Part shown: one piece after another, positions 57,219 through 64,000 of the stretch
Numbering within the stretch: the stretch's first letter is position 1
Layout of the letters: the number at the start of each line of letters is the position of its first letter
Assembly (NCBI GenBank): GCA_019634635.1
Contig: JAHCBB010000023.1
Span: 1 to 64,000, forward strand
Direction: 5' to 3'
DNA from: Verrucomicrobiia bacterium
GTDB taxonomy: Bacteria; Verrucomicrobiota; Verrucomicrobiia; Limisphaerales; UBA9464
DNA: 64,000 nt
Made by a program: the position numbers and the translations under genes
The notes under the pieces: generated by a model
Database searches by the model: none
Seen by the model: only the letters and a program-made list of their open reading frames with translations
Told to the model about the DNA's origin: nothing

Positions 57219-57959
57219 TCAGGTCACGGCGCGGATCTGCCGGAAGATGCTGGCGCGACGGGCGCGGCTGATGGTCAGTTGGCAGCCGTCCCGGAGCCGC
57301 ACGATCCAGTCTCCGTGCGACTTGGATTCCAGCGTGGCGATGTAGTCCACATTGATCAGGGAGGAACGGTTGACCCTCACGAAGCGCCCTGGCGGCAGCC
57401 GTGAGGCAAGGGCCGACAGCCCTTCGCGCACCGTCAGGGTCCGGTGGGTCGTGACGAGGTGGCAATGGTTGTTGGCTGCCGCGGCCCTCACCACCGAGTC
57501 GAGGTCCACCAGGGTGAGGGAGGTTCCCGTCTTGACCGTGATGCGTCCGCCGGCGCCTCCAGCGGACGCCGGGGGGCCGATCCGGGCGGCAAGATGGGTC
57601 CGGGCCGCACGGAGCGCTTCACCGAGCGAGGCGGGCGAGACGGGTTTGCGCAGCCAGCCGGCGGTGCCGTTGCGATATCCGTCCGGACGACGGTCGCGCT
57701 CGTGGGCCACGAAGATGAACAGCGGCAGCCTTCGGGTGCCAAGGCCGGCGAGCAGATCCACAGCGCTGAGTCTCGGGAGGTGGCTGTCGAGGATGGCGAT
57801 GTCCGGGCGTCGCTCGCGCAGCAGCTGGATCGTCTGGGGACCGTCGGAAGCCTCCCCAACGAGTGAGATCCCGGGCTGCTGCCGGAGCAGATCACGGAGC
57901 GAGGTCCGGAATCCGGGTTCATCATCGGCGAGCACAAGGGAGAGGGAGGCGGGCTCCAT
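57219..57959 (-). CDS. LytTR-family response regulator
   Basis: A 246-residue two-domain regulator: receiver (LVLADDEPGFRTSL; AILDSHLPRLSAVDLL with the phosphoacceptor Asp; WLRKPVSPASLGEAL) and a LytTR DNA-binding domain (RAAAANNHCHLVTTHRTLTV; REGLSALASRLPPGRFVRVN; RSSLINVDYIATLES). The receiver carries FVAHER in place of the usual Thr/Ser plus Ala before the Lys, a mild deviation. LytTR regulators bind direct repeats and control secretion, exopolysaccharide and bacteriocin genes. No sensor kinase is adjacent. ATG 57959 matches the domain start. Confidence 0.92.
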   Translation of the reverse strand: MEPASLSLVLADDEPGFRTSLRDLLRQQPGISLVGEASDGPQTIQLLRERRPDIAILDSHLPRLSAVDLLAGLGTRRLPLFIFVAHERDRRPDGYRNGTAGWLRKPVSPASLGEALRAARTHLAARIGPPASAGGAGGRITVKTGTSLTLVDLDSVVRAAAANNHCHLVTTHRTLTVREGLSALASRLPPGRFVRVNRSSLINVDYIATLESKSHGDWIVRLRDGCQLTISRARRASIFRQIRAVT

Positions 57960-58169
57960 GGAGCAGGGTGACTTCGATGGCGTTTTCGACAAACGGAGAT
58001 CGGGTGGGGACACACACCGGCGCGTGACCAGACCGGTTCACCGGCTGCCGGTTACAAATGAAACGCCGGTGCCGGACGCGGGACCGTGGAATGACTGGAA
58101 ACCGATGGGAACCCATCTTCCGGGACGATCAGAACTTGCTGCGGGGCGGATCCCGGGGAAGCTCGCCGC

Positions 58170-59300
58170 ATGAGCATGACCGTGGGTGTTCCCCGCGAGA
58201 TCAAGGAGCAGGAGCATCGTGTCGGCCTGCTGCCTTCGGCGGCGTACCAGTTGATCCGGCGCGGGCACCGTGTCGTGGTGGAACGTGGCGCCGGGGTGGG
58301 CGCGGGATATCCCGACTCCGATTACGAGGCGGCTGGAGCCCGGTTGGTGGAGGATCATGCCATGGTGTTTGGCGATGCAGACCTCGTGGTGAAGGTGAAG
58401 GAGCCCCTGCCGGGGGAGTACGGGTTCCTCAGGCCAGGACAAATCCTCCTCACCTATCTCCACCTGGCGGCGCAGCGGGGGCTCACCGAGGCGCTGCGGG
58501 CCTCGGGGGCCACCTGCCTCGCCTACGAAACGGTCGAGGTCAACCACCGGCTTCCGCTGTTGGAGCCGATGAGCGAGATCGCCGGCCGGATGTCGGTGCT
58601 CGTCGGCGGCTACTTCCTCGCAAAGCATTTTGGCGGCAGCGGGACCCTGTTGGGCGGGGTGCCGGGCGTGCTGCCGGGGCGGGTGGTGGTCCTCGGGGGC
58701 GGTGTCGCCGGCGTGAATGCCGCCCGCATGGCCCAGGGGCTTGGCGCCGATGTCACGATCCTCGAAGTGGACATCGAGCGGATGCGCTTCCTCGATATCA
58801 CGCTGCACACGGCCCATACGCTGTATTCCAGCGAGGCGCACCTGATGGAATTGCTGCCCGAGGTGGACCTCCTGATTGGCGCGGTGCTCGTTCCGGGTGC
58901 CCGTGCCCCGAAGCTGATCCACCGTGACATGTTGCGCCGGATGCGTCCGGGCAGCGTGCTGGTGGACATTGCGATTGATCAGGGCGGGTGTTCGGAGACC
59001 TCCCGACCCACAACCCATCATGATCCGGTGTACGTGGAGGAAGGGGTGACCCACTACGGTGTCGCCAACATGCCGGGCGCCTACGCACGCACGGCAACGC
59101 AGGCGTTGACCAATGCGACGTACCGGTACGTGGAGCTGCTGGCGGACCTGGGATTGGTCGAGGCCTGTCGCCGGGTGCCCGCCCTGCTCGGCGGCATCAA
59201 CATCCTGCGCGGGGAGGTCACCGTCCGGCCCGTGGCTGAGGCCCACGGGATGACCTGGCGGGATCCGCTGGCCCTTCTGGAGTCCAATGACGCGGCATGA
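58170..59300 (+). CDS. ald: Alanine dehydrogenase
   Basis: Interconverts L-alanine and pyruvate plus ammonia with NAD. The 376-residue protein has the family N terminus (TVGVPREIKEQEHRVGLLPS), the substrate Arg (HRVGL), the catalytic Lys in DLVVKVKEPLPGEY and His in LLTYLHLAAQRGL, the EPMSEIAGRMSV segment, the NAD loop VVLGGGVAGVNAARMAQGLG with acidic EVD after it, and C-terminal THYGVANMPGAYARTATQAL. All key residues are present. ATG 58170 is used; ATG 58176 (MTVGVP) is equally possible. It converges with the oxidoreductase gene, 17 bp away. Confidence 0.96.
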   Translation: MSMTVGVPREIKEQEHRVGLLPSAAYQLIRRGHRVVVERGAGVGAGYPDSDYEAAGARLVEDHAMVFGDADLVVKVKEPLPGEYGFLRPGQILLTYLHLAAQRGLTEALRASGATCLAYETVEVNHRLPLLEPMSEIAGRMSVLVGGYFLAKHFGGSGTLLGGVPGVLPGRVVVLGGGVAGVNAARMAQGLGADVTILEVDIERMRFLDITLHTAHTLYSSEAHLMELLPEVDLLIGAVLVPGARAPKLIHRDMLRRMRPGSVLVDIAIDQGGCSETSRPTTHHDPVYVEEGVTHYGVANMPGAYARTATQALTNATYRYVELLADLGLVEACRRVPALLGGINILRGEVTVRPVAEAHGMTWRDPLALLESNDAA

Positions 59301-59317
59301 GCGCCGGCCGGCCGGGA

Positions 59318-60655
59318 TCAAATCGTCCAGCCCGTTCGATCGTCCTGCCGCACGAAGCCTTGGGCGGCGGGATCATTCACCACCCGCATTGCGGCGCGAT
59401 CCCAGGTGATCGGCCGCCCGGCCCGGATGGCCACGTTGCCAAGGAGCACGATCTCGGTCATCGGCCCGGCGACCTCGAATCCTGAGAGTGTCGGAGGCCC
59501 CCCCTTGCAGGCTTGAATCCACTCCTCGTAGTGGCAGCGGTCCCAGTCGGAGCATTTGGGCAGGGTTCCGGGCACGTCCTTGAAATCGGCCGCGGTGCGC
59601 CCTGAGCGGAACCTGGCGCCACCGTTGTAGTTGGTGAGCATCACGTCGCGGCTTCCGACAAAGATCACCCCGTTGTCGCCGTAGGGTTCCGACGGGAACA
59701 GTGCCGCCGGCGGCAGCTTGCCGCCGTCATACCACCAGAGCGTGTAGGCGGGGCGCGCACCCTCCTCTGGAATATCCCAGCGCACCACGGACCACAGGGG
59801 ACCGGCCACCGCGGTCGCGCCTTCACTCCAGGCCTCGACGCGGGTGGCATCCCGGATGCCGAGGGCCATGTCAGGATGGTTGAACAGATGGCATCCCATG
59901 TCCCCGAGCGCCCCCGTCCCGAAGTCCCAGAACCCGCGCCACGCAAACGGCACGTACGCGGGGCTGTAGGGCCGCGGTTGGGCGACGCCGAGCCACAGGT
60001 CCCAATCGAGCGTGGACGGCACTGCAGGCGTGTGGGCCGGCATGCCGACTCCCTGGGGCCACCACCGGCCAGGCCGGTCGGTCCAGCAATGGACTTCATG
60101 AACCGTCCCCAAAACTCCAGCCTGCACCCATTCCACCTCCCGACGTACTTCCGGATGGGACCGGCCCTGGTTGCCCATCTGGGTGGCCACCCCGCGCTTT
60201 TTGGCCGCCAGCGTGAGGCGGCGGGCCTCCTCGATCGTGTGGGTGAGCGGCTTCTGGCAATAGACGCCCATGCCCCGTTCGATGGCCCACATGGACGGCA
60301 GGAAGTGCATGTGATCCGGGGTCGAGACCGTGACGGCGTCCACACCGCGCCCCATGGAGTCGAAGAGCGTTCGAAAATCCCGGAACCGCCGCGCCTTTGG
60401 GAACTTCGTGAAGGCCTCGGCAGCCCGGGTGTCGTCCACATCGCACAGCGCCACGATGTTTTCGCGGTCGCAGCCGGAGATATCCGCAATGCCCTTACCC
60501 CCCGCGCCGATGCCCGCGATGTTCAACCGGTTGTTGGCGCCGAGCACCGGCAGCCGGCTCACCCACGGGAAGGCGATCGCCGTGGTCAGTGTCTGACGAA
60601 GGAATCGGCGGCGGGACGCCGTTGGAAGGGCCTGTCCTGGCGAGGGGAGTTTCAT
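59318..60655 (-). CDS. Tat-exported Gfo/Idh/MocA family oxidoreductase
   Basis: A 445-residue protein with a Tat signal: TASRRRFLRQTLTTAIAFPW (twin Arg plus FL). The Rossmann domain follows (LNIAGIGAGGKGIADISG; NIVALCDVDD; VDAVTVSTPDHMHFLPSM), then GMGVYCQKPLTHTIEEARRL with the QKP variant of EKP. The C-terminal domain has planctomycete/verrucomicrobial-type segments WTDRPGRWWPQG and DFGTGALGDMGCHLFN. Many homologues of this exported form occur in these phyla and are thought to act on glycans with a prebound cofactor. ATG 60655 opens the signal. Confidence 0.9.
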   Translation of the reverse strand: MKLPSPGQALPTASRRRFLRQTLTTAIAFPWVSRLPVLGANNRLNIAGIGAGGKGIADISGCDRENIVALCDVDDTRAAEAFTKFPKARRFRDFRTLFDSMGRGVDAVTVSTPDHMHFLPSMWAIERGMGVYCQKPLTHTIEEARRLTLAAKKRGVATQMGNQGRSHPEVRREVEWVQAGVLGTVHEVHCWTDRPGRWWPQGVGMPAHTPAVPSTLDWDLWLGVAQPRPYSPAYVPFAWRGFWDFGTGALGDMGCHLFNHPDMALGIRDATRVEAWSEGATAVAGPLWSVVRWDIPEEGARPAYTLWWYDGGKLPPAALFPSEPYGDNGVIFVGSRDVMLTNYNGGARFRSGRTAADFKDVPGTLPKCSDWDRCHYEEWIQACKGGPPTLSGFEVAGPMTEIVLLGNVAIRAGRPITWDRAAMRVVNDPAAQGFVRQDDRTGWTI

Positions 60656-60813
60656 GGAAACGGGATGATGAGGGCAACCTGACCGCCTGGGTATTGCGAG
60701 CCCGCCTCCACCGCGCCGGGTACCGACCCCAGCGGGCGGAACAACCGCGGGCAAACATCACGTGGAATCCCAACGCATTTCCAGACGGTTTCGGGGAAAC
60801 CGATTGACGGTTT

Positions 60814-60838
60814 AGGTGGAAACAGGGTTATCTAGGGG
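60814..60838 (+). promoter_or_regulatory. Putative MraZ operator (three G-rich direct repeats, 10-bp period)
   Basis: AGGTG, AGGGT and AGGGG start at 60814, 60824 and 60834, each separated by exactly 5 bp. MraZ of E. coli binds TGGGN repeats with 5-bp spacers in its own promoter. The site lies 36 bp upstream of the mraZ start, where autoregulation would need it. It is a partial match to the consensus, so identification rests on spacing and position. Confidence 0.6.
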
Positions 60839-60873
60839 CAGTCAGTCGAAATTAGGAGTCCGGACCTCTTGTC

Positions 60874-61404
60874 ATGCCTGAACCAGCGACCAACGCAGGG
60901 GAGTCCGATGCCAAGGCGTCGGTGGGTCCCGGGTCTGCCGGTGCCGGGGTGAGCTGGACCTCCTTTACGTGGCGGCACACCCACAAGCTGGACGGCCAGA
61001 AGCGGGTGGCATTTCCGGCGGCGTGGAAGCCAAGGGATCCGGAGGTCGAATTCACGCTGCTTTTGTGGCCTCATCCGCATGCCGAACGCAAGTACGGATA
61101 CATTTTGGGCCTCCTTCCGGACCGGTTTCGCAAGCTGCAGGAAAAGCTGGCGGAGGGCGGGCTGGCGAATCATCGGACCGGGGCCTTGAAGCGGGCAATC
61201 TTCCCGAACTGCGCCGCGATGCGGCTGGATCCTGCGGGACGCCTTTGCCTGCCGGCGGACATGGCCGACGCCGTGGGTTTGCAGAAGGAAGTGCTTTTTT
61301 CCGGTGTCGGGGCGGATTTCGAGATCTGGGATCCCGCCACCTTCCACCGCTGTCAACAGGCGGAGTCCCCCATTGCGGATGAAGCCTTCAACCTCCTCGC
61401 CTGA
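60874..61404 (+). CDS. mraZ: Division/cell-wall cluster regulator MraZ
   Basis: A 176-residue AbrB-fold DNA-binding protein that opens the dcw cluster and normally represses it. Both swapped-hairpin MraZ halves are visible: HTHKLDGQKRVAFPAAWKP with LLLWPHPHAERKYGYILGL, and FPNCAAMRLDPAGRLCLPAD followed by VGLQKEVLFSGVGADFEIWD. An extra N-terminal tail of about 30 residues, rich in Ala/Gly/Ser, is unusual. The ATG follows the putative operator by 36 bp. It is followed 4 bp later by a small gene of unknown function, then by rsmH. Confidence 0.93.
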   Translation: MPEPATNAGESDAKASVGPGSAGAGVSWTSFTWRHTHKLDGQKRVAFPAAWKPRDPEVEFTLLLWPHPHAERKYGYILGLLPDRFRKLQEKLAEGGLANHRTGALKRAIFPNCAAMRLDPAGRLCLPADMADAVGLQKEVLFSGVGADFEIWDPATFHRCQQAESPIADEAFNLLA

Positions 61405-61408
61405 TTCC

Positions 61409-61855
61409 ATGAACCTGTCCCGCCTCCTCCCTGGATTTCTGAGGTCCACCCGCCGCTTGCCCGTTGTCACCCCCGCAGAGCCTCCGGCGCTCTTCGAAAC
61501 GCCGACGGCGTCGGGCTCCGCCGCCGGCGGGCCGACGCCGCATGGTGGGGACTCGCGCGCCCTTCCGGCTTCCACGCGGTCCCGCCGGCCGCGGCGGAGC
61601 TGGTTTGGGTGGTTGTTTGGGCGCAACCGGCGTCGGGACCGGGGCGGGCTGGTGCAGGGCGAACTGCTGCTGACGCAGGTGCGTCCGGTGCGCAACGACT
61701 TTCGGGATGCGGACGCCCTGGAGGCCCGGAGCCGGTCGCGGGGGAAGGTCTTGTACGAGACGCCTCCGTTGCCGGTGGCCCGGGACGACCAGGACCATGC
61801 CTGGAACCGTCTGCGCAACCGGCCCCGGTCCTCGCTCGTGATCTCCGTGGATTGA
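61409..61855 (+). CDS. Small basic hypothetical protein inside the dcw cluster
   Basis: A 148-residue, Arg- and Pro-rich protein between mraZ (4-bp gap) and rsmH (15-bp gap), where no gene stands in model organisms. I do not recognise a family. The centre is strongly basic (RSRRPRRSWFGWLFGRNRRR), followed by GLVQGELLLTQVRPVRNDF and a C terminus with DHAWNRLRNRPRSSLVISVD. The aromatic-basic WFGWLFG patch could touch the membrane. There is no TM helix or signal peptide. Tight packing with mraZ and rsmH argues that it is real. Confidence 0.7.
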   Translation: MNLSRLLPGFLRSTRRLPVVTPAEPPALFETPTASGSAAGGPTPHGGDSRALPASTRSRRPRRSWFGWLFGRNRRRDRGGLVQGELLLTQVRPVRNDFRDADALEARSRSRGKVLYETPPLPVARDDQDHAWNRLRNRPRSSLVISVD

Positions 61856-61870
61856 GCCTCAGAACGTGAC

Positions 61871-62806
61871 GTGACCTGCTTCTCCCACCAACCCGTCCTG
61901 CTGCACGAGGTGATCGAGGCCCTTCGGCCCCGGCCTGGTGGCTGCTTTTTTGACGGCTGTTGCGGAGGCGGCGGGCACAGCGAGGCGCTGCTCGAGGCTG
62001 TCGGGCCGGAGGGATTCCTCTACGCCTGCGATCAGGATGGCGATGCGGTGGCGGCGGCAACCGAGCGATTGGCGCGATATGCCGGATGTTTCGAGCTGAG
62101 GCGCCTCAATTTTTCCGAGGCCGACCAGTGGGTGCCGGCAGCGGGCTGCGACGGCGCCCTGCTGGACCTCGGGGTGAGTTCGCACCAACTCGACACGGCG
62201 GAGCGCGGATTCAGTTTCCAGTCCGACGGGCCCCTGGACATGCGGATGGACCGGAGAGCGAGGCGGACGGCGGCAGACCTGGTCAATGAGCGTCCCCCCT
62301 CCGAGCTGGCCCAGATCTTCTGGGAATACGGCGATGAACGGGATTCCCGCCGCATTGCCCGTGCCATCGGGATGGAGCGGTCGCGCTATCGGATTGAGCG
62401 CACGTGTCAGCTCGCCGCGCTGGTCGCCCGGGTGTCCTCGACCCCCGGGCGGCGGGTGCATCCGGCCACGCGCGTCTTTCAGGCGTTGCGCATCGCGGTG
62501 AACGACGAACTGGGCTCGCTGCGGCGCGGACTGGGCGCCGCCATGCAGTTGCTCAAGCCCGGTGGCCGCCTGGCGGTGATCTCATTTCATTCGCTCGAGG
62601 ACCGCGTGGTGAAGGACTTCATGCGGGCCGCCTGTCGGGATTACGACCTTCCTCCTGGGGGTGAGGAGGACCTGCCCCACCTGCGAACCCCGCGTCCGCC
62701 GCTGGCGGACCTCGTGACCCGGAAACCGGTCCGCCCCTCGGCCACCGAACTGGAGTCCAATCCGAGGTCCCGGAGCGCCCAATTGCGGGTGATGGAGAAG
62801 CGCTGA
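61871..62806 (+). CDS. rsmH: 16S rRNA (cytosine-1402-N4)-methyltransferase RsmH
   Basis: Methylates N4 of C1402 in 16S rRNA with SAM. The 311-residue protein has HQPVLLHEVIEALRPRPGG, SAM motif FFDGCCGGGGHSEALLE, LLDLGVSSHQLDTAERGFSF, GPLDMRMDRRARRTAADLVN, RRIARAIGMERSRYRI, RVFQALRIAVNDELGSLRRG and LAVISFHSLEDRVVKDFM. These are all RsmH signatures. The start is GTG 61871, 15 bp after the hypothetical gene; stop and the next ATG are 1 bp apart. The conserved TGAGGHS-like loop reads CGGGGHS here. Confidence 0.96.
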   Translation: MTCFSHQPVLLHEVIEALRPRPGGCFFDGCCGGGGHSEALLEAVGPEGFLYACDQDGDAVAAATERLARYAGCFELRRLNFSEADQWVPAAGCDGALLDLGVSSHQLDTAERGFSFQSDGPLDMRMDRRARRTAADLVNERPPSELAQIFWEYGDERDSRRIARAIGMERSRYRIERTCQLAALVARVSSTPGRRVHPATRVFQALRIAVNDELGSLRRGLGAAMQLLKPGGRLAVISFHSLEDRVVKDFMRAACRDYDLPPGGEEDLPHLRTPRPPLADLVTRKPVRPSATELESNPRSRSAQLRVMEKR

Positions 62807-62807
62807 C

Positions 62808-63224
62808 ATGGGACGTTCCCAATCATCCGGATTTGAGGAGATGCGGTGGGGCCGCGTCGGACTCGCGCTGTTCACGGTCGGTGGCATCGCGGCCCTGACC
62901 ATGGGCTACGCGTTGCAGCGGGGAGCCCATGATCGGCTCGGAATGGAGATCCGGGCTGTGGAGGACCACGTCCAACGGACCCGCAACGAACTGAGGGGCA
63001 AGTCGAACCAGGTGGTCCAGCAGCGGCGGCGGGAAACCCTGCTGGTCACGGCTGCGGAGCTGGGAGTCCAGCTGGAGCCGATCCCGCCGACGCGCAGGCT
63101 GACCGTCCCGCTGATTTCCATCCCTGCCGGCGAGGGGCTCCCGGGGTCCTCCAGCAGCCTGCGGGCGCGGACCAACGGGCCCGTTTCCGGCGTGATGCCG
63201 GTGCCGTCAGCCCCCGGTCGTTGA
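62808..63224 (+). CDS. FtsL-like bitopic division protein
   Basis: A 138-residue protein in the position of ftsL, between rsmH and the FtsI-type gene. It has a short cytoplasmic N terminus, one TM helix (VGLALFTVGGIAALTMGYAL, about 17-36), a periplasmic coiled coil (IRAVEDHVQRTRNELRGKS, NQVVQQRRRETLLVTAAEL), and a Pro/Ser-rich tail. FtsL is poorly conserved, so assignment rests on topology, size and position. It would recruit FtsQB and FtsWI to the septum. The tail of about 45 residues is longer than in enterobacterial FtsL. Confidence 0.75.
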   Translation: MGRSQSSGFEEMRWGRVGLALFTVGGIAALTMGYALQRGAHDRLGMEIRAVEDHVQRTRNELRGKSNQVVQQRRRETLLVTAAELGVQLEPIPPTRRLTVPLISIPAGEGLPGSSSSLRARTNGPVSGVMPVPSAPGR

Positions 63225-63230
63225 CCTGCC

Positions 63231-64000
63231 ATGGACCGCTCCCTCCAATACCGCCGTCTTTGGTTCCTGACCTGGGGCCTCTTTGCAGGCTTTGCGGTCG
63301 TGGCGATGCGCCTGATCCAGGTTCAGTGGCTGGATCCCCGGGATCCGGACACCGACGAGCCGGTGGTCCCGACCGTGGCCGTCCGCAAGCCCGCCCTGCG
63401 CGGCACGATTTTGGACGCCCAGGGTATTCCCCTGGCTCAATCCTGGATCACCGTCCTGGTCCGGGCGGACCCCGTGCACCTCGGAAGTCACGCGCGCGAG
63501 GTGGCGCACCTCGCAGCGCCATTCCTCAAACTGTCCGAGACCGAGGTCATGGAACGGATGCGTCCGGTGCAATTCCCCGTCACCAATTCCATCGTGGTGA
63601 CCAACGGCCTGCAGGTCATCACCAACCTGCAGGTGCAGCTGAAGACCCGGCGGTCGAACCTGATTGCGACGAACGTCACCCTGGCGGATTGGCACGAGCT
63701 GAGCGCCGTGCTGCGGACCAACCGGTTTCCCGGGCAGCTCCAGTTGATTGAGGAACGGGAGCGGTTGCGCGAACGGGTGCGCGCGGAGCGGGCGGGGATC
63801 CCCTGGTGGGATCTCGCCGGTTGGTGGCATTCCCGGCGGGGGGCGCTTGCCGCCGAACGGCAGGTCACCCGCCGGCTGCGTGCCCTCCAGCGGGAGCTGC
63901 TGCCGTGCCGGCGCAACGGCCTTTTTTCCGAACTGGTGCAGGTGCGGACGTACCCCCACGACCATCTGGCCGCCCATGTGATCGGATTCACCACCAACAA
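63231..64000 (+). CDS. Class B penicillin-binding protein (FtsI-like), N-terminal part
   Basis: The first 256 codons of a gene that runs off the right edge. It has one TM helix (LWFLTWGLFAGFAVVAMRL), the PBP dimerisation-domain entry RKPALRGTILDAQGIPLAQS and the second conserved segment RTYPHDHLAAHVIGFTTN at the very end. The region between is longer than usual and includes repeated Val/Thr/Asn text (VTNGLQVITNLQVQLKTRR) and a GIPWWDLAGWWHSRRG insert. The transpeptidase domain lies outside. Position after rsmH and an FtsL-like gene argues for septal PBP3/FtsI. It starts 6 bp after the previous stop. Confidence 0.9.
   Translation, partial: MDRSLQYRRLWFLTWGLFAGFAVVAMRLIQVQWLDPRDPDTDEPVVPTVAVRKPALRGTILDAQGIPLAQSWITVLVRADPVHLGSHAREVAHLAAPFLKLSETEVMERMRPVQFPVTNSIVVTNGLQVITNLQVQLKTRRSNLIATNVTLADWHELSAVLRTNRFPGQLQLIEERERLRERVRAERAGIPWWDLAGWWHSRRGALAAERQVTRRLRALQRELLPCRRNGLFSELVQVRTYPHDHLAAHVIGFTTN

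Noticed and set aside
58014..58169. Riboswitch upstream of alanine dehydrogenase
   Set aside because: Local inverted repeats only; no glycine-riboswitch or other known aptamer core is visible.

Overview
The window is 64 kb of high-GC bacterial chromosome with no phage, plasmid or rRNA/tRNA region that I can recognise. The gene repertoire points to Verrucomicrobiota, probably the Pedosphaera/Limisphaera (subdivision 3) side. The evidence is: gloVer repeats in a secreted protein, a planctomycete/verrucomicrobial-type cytochrome c domain joined to WD40 repeats, T5SS/PEP-CTERM-associated repeats, a DUF1559-like pseudopilin, several secreted PPC/Ig/PA-domain proteins, Tat-exported Gfo/Idh/MocA oxidoreductases and a Ski2-like helicase. 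This assignment is inference from protein text, not from a phylogeny.

Layout. 1-375 is a 122-bp tandem repeat. 0.45-12 kb: folE2, a secreted cytochrome/WD40 plus PPC-domain pair, a fumarylacetoacetase-family hydrolase, a prepilin peptidase overlapping aroE, and the Ski2-like helicase. 12-19.6 kb: secreted repeat proteins, a broken T5SS-repeat gene and an IS91-type transposase remnant. 19.9-28.2 kb: a large metzincin-type protease, a response regulator next to a multidomain nucleotide cyclase, an ECF sigma factor and a YjhG/YagF-type sugar acid dehydratase. 28.5-37.4 kb: an AsmA-like envelope protein, a heptose epimerase (rfaD), a PQQ-type beta-propeller, an SPFH-HTH fusion and a pseudopilin. 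37.8-46.6 kb: an M20 peptidase, a GalU-like protein, a TPR-sulfotransferase, a secreted PA-domain protein and an ECF sigma/membrane-protein operon.

46.6-49.1 kb is the most interesting part. A SAM (S-box) riboswitch with a complete terminator/antiterminator platform precedes four tightly packed minus-strand genes: a threonine-synthase-like PLP enzyme, two CysO-like sulfur carriers that both end in Gly-Gly, and a small NIL-domain protein. I read this as a probable carrier-protein-dependent homocysteine synthesis operon using O-phosphohomoserine; the enzyme chemistry is inference.

49.1-53.6 kb: pcm, a secreted lectin-fold protein, an AAA_14/DUF4143 ATPase and a RHH-PIN toxin-antitoxin pair. 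53.6-56.8 kb: a four-gene operon (ABM-domain protein, Gfo/Idh/MocA oxidoreductase, PIG-L deacetylase, NagB-like protein) that looks like amino-sugar derivative catabolism. 56.9-57.2 kb is a degenerate repeat pair. 57.2-60.7 kb: a LytTR regulator, alanine dehydrogenase and a Tat-exported oxidoreductase. From 60.8 kb to the end is the start of a division/cell-wall (dcw) cluster: a MraZ-type operator, mraZ, an unrecognised small basic protein, rsmH, an FtsL-like protein and the 5' part of a class B penicillin-binding protein.
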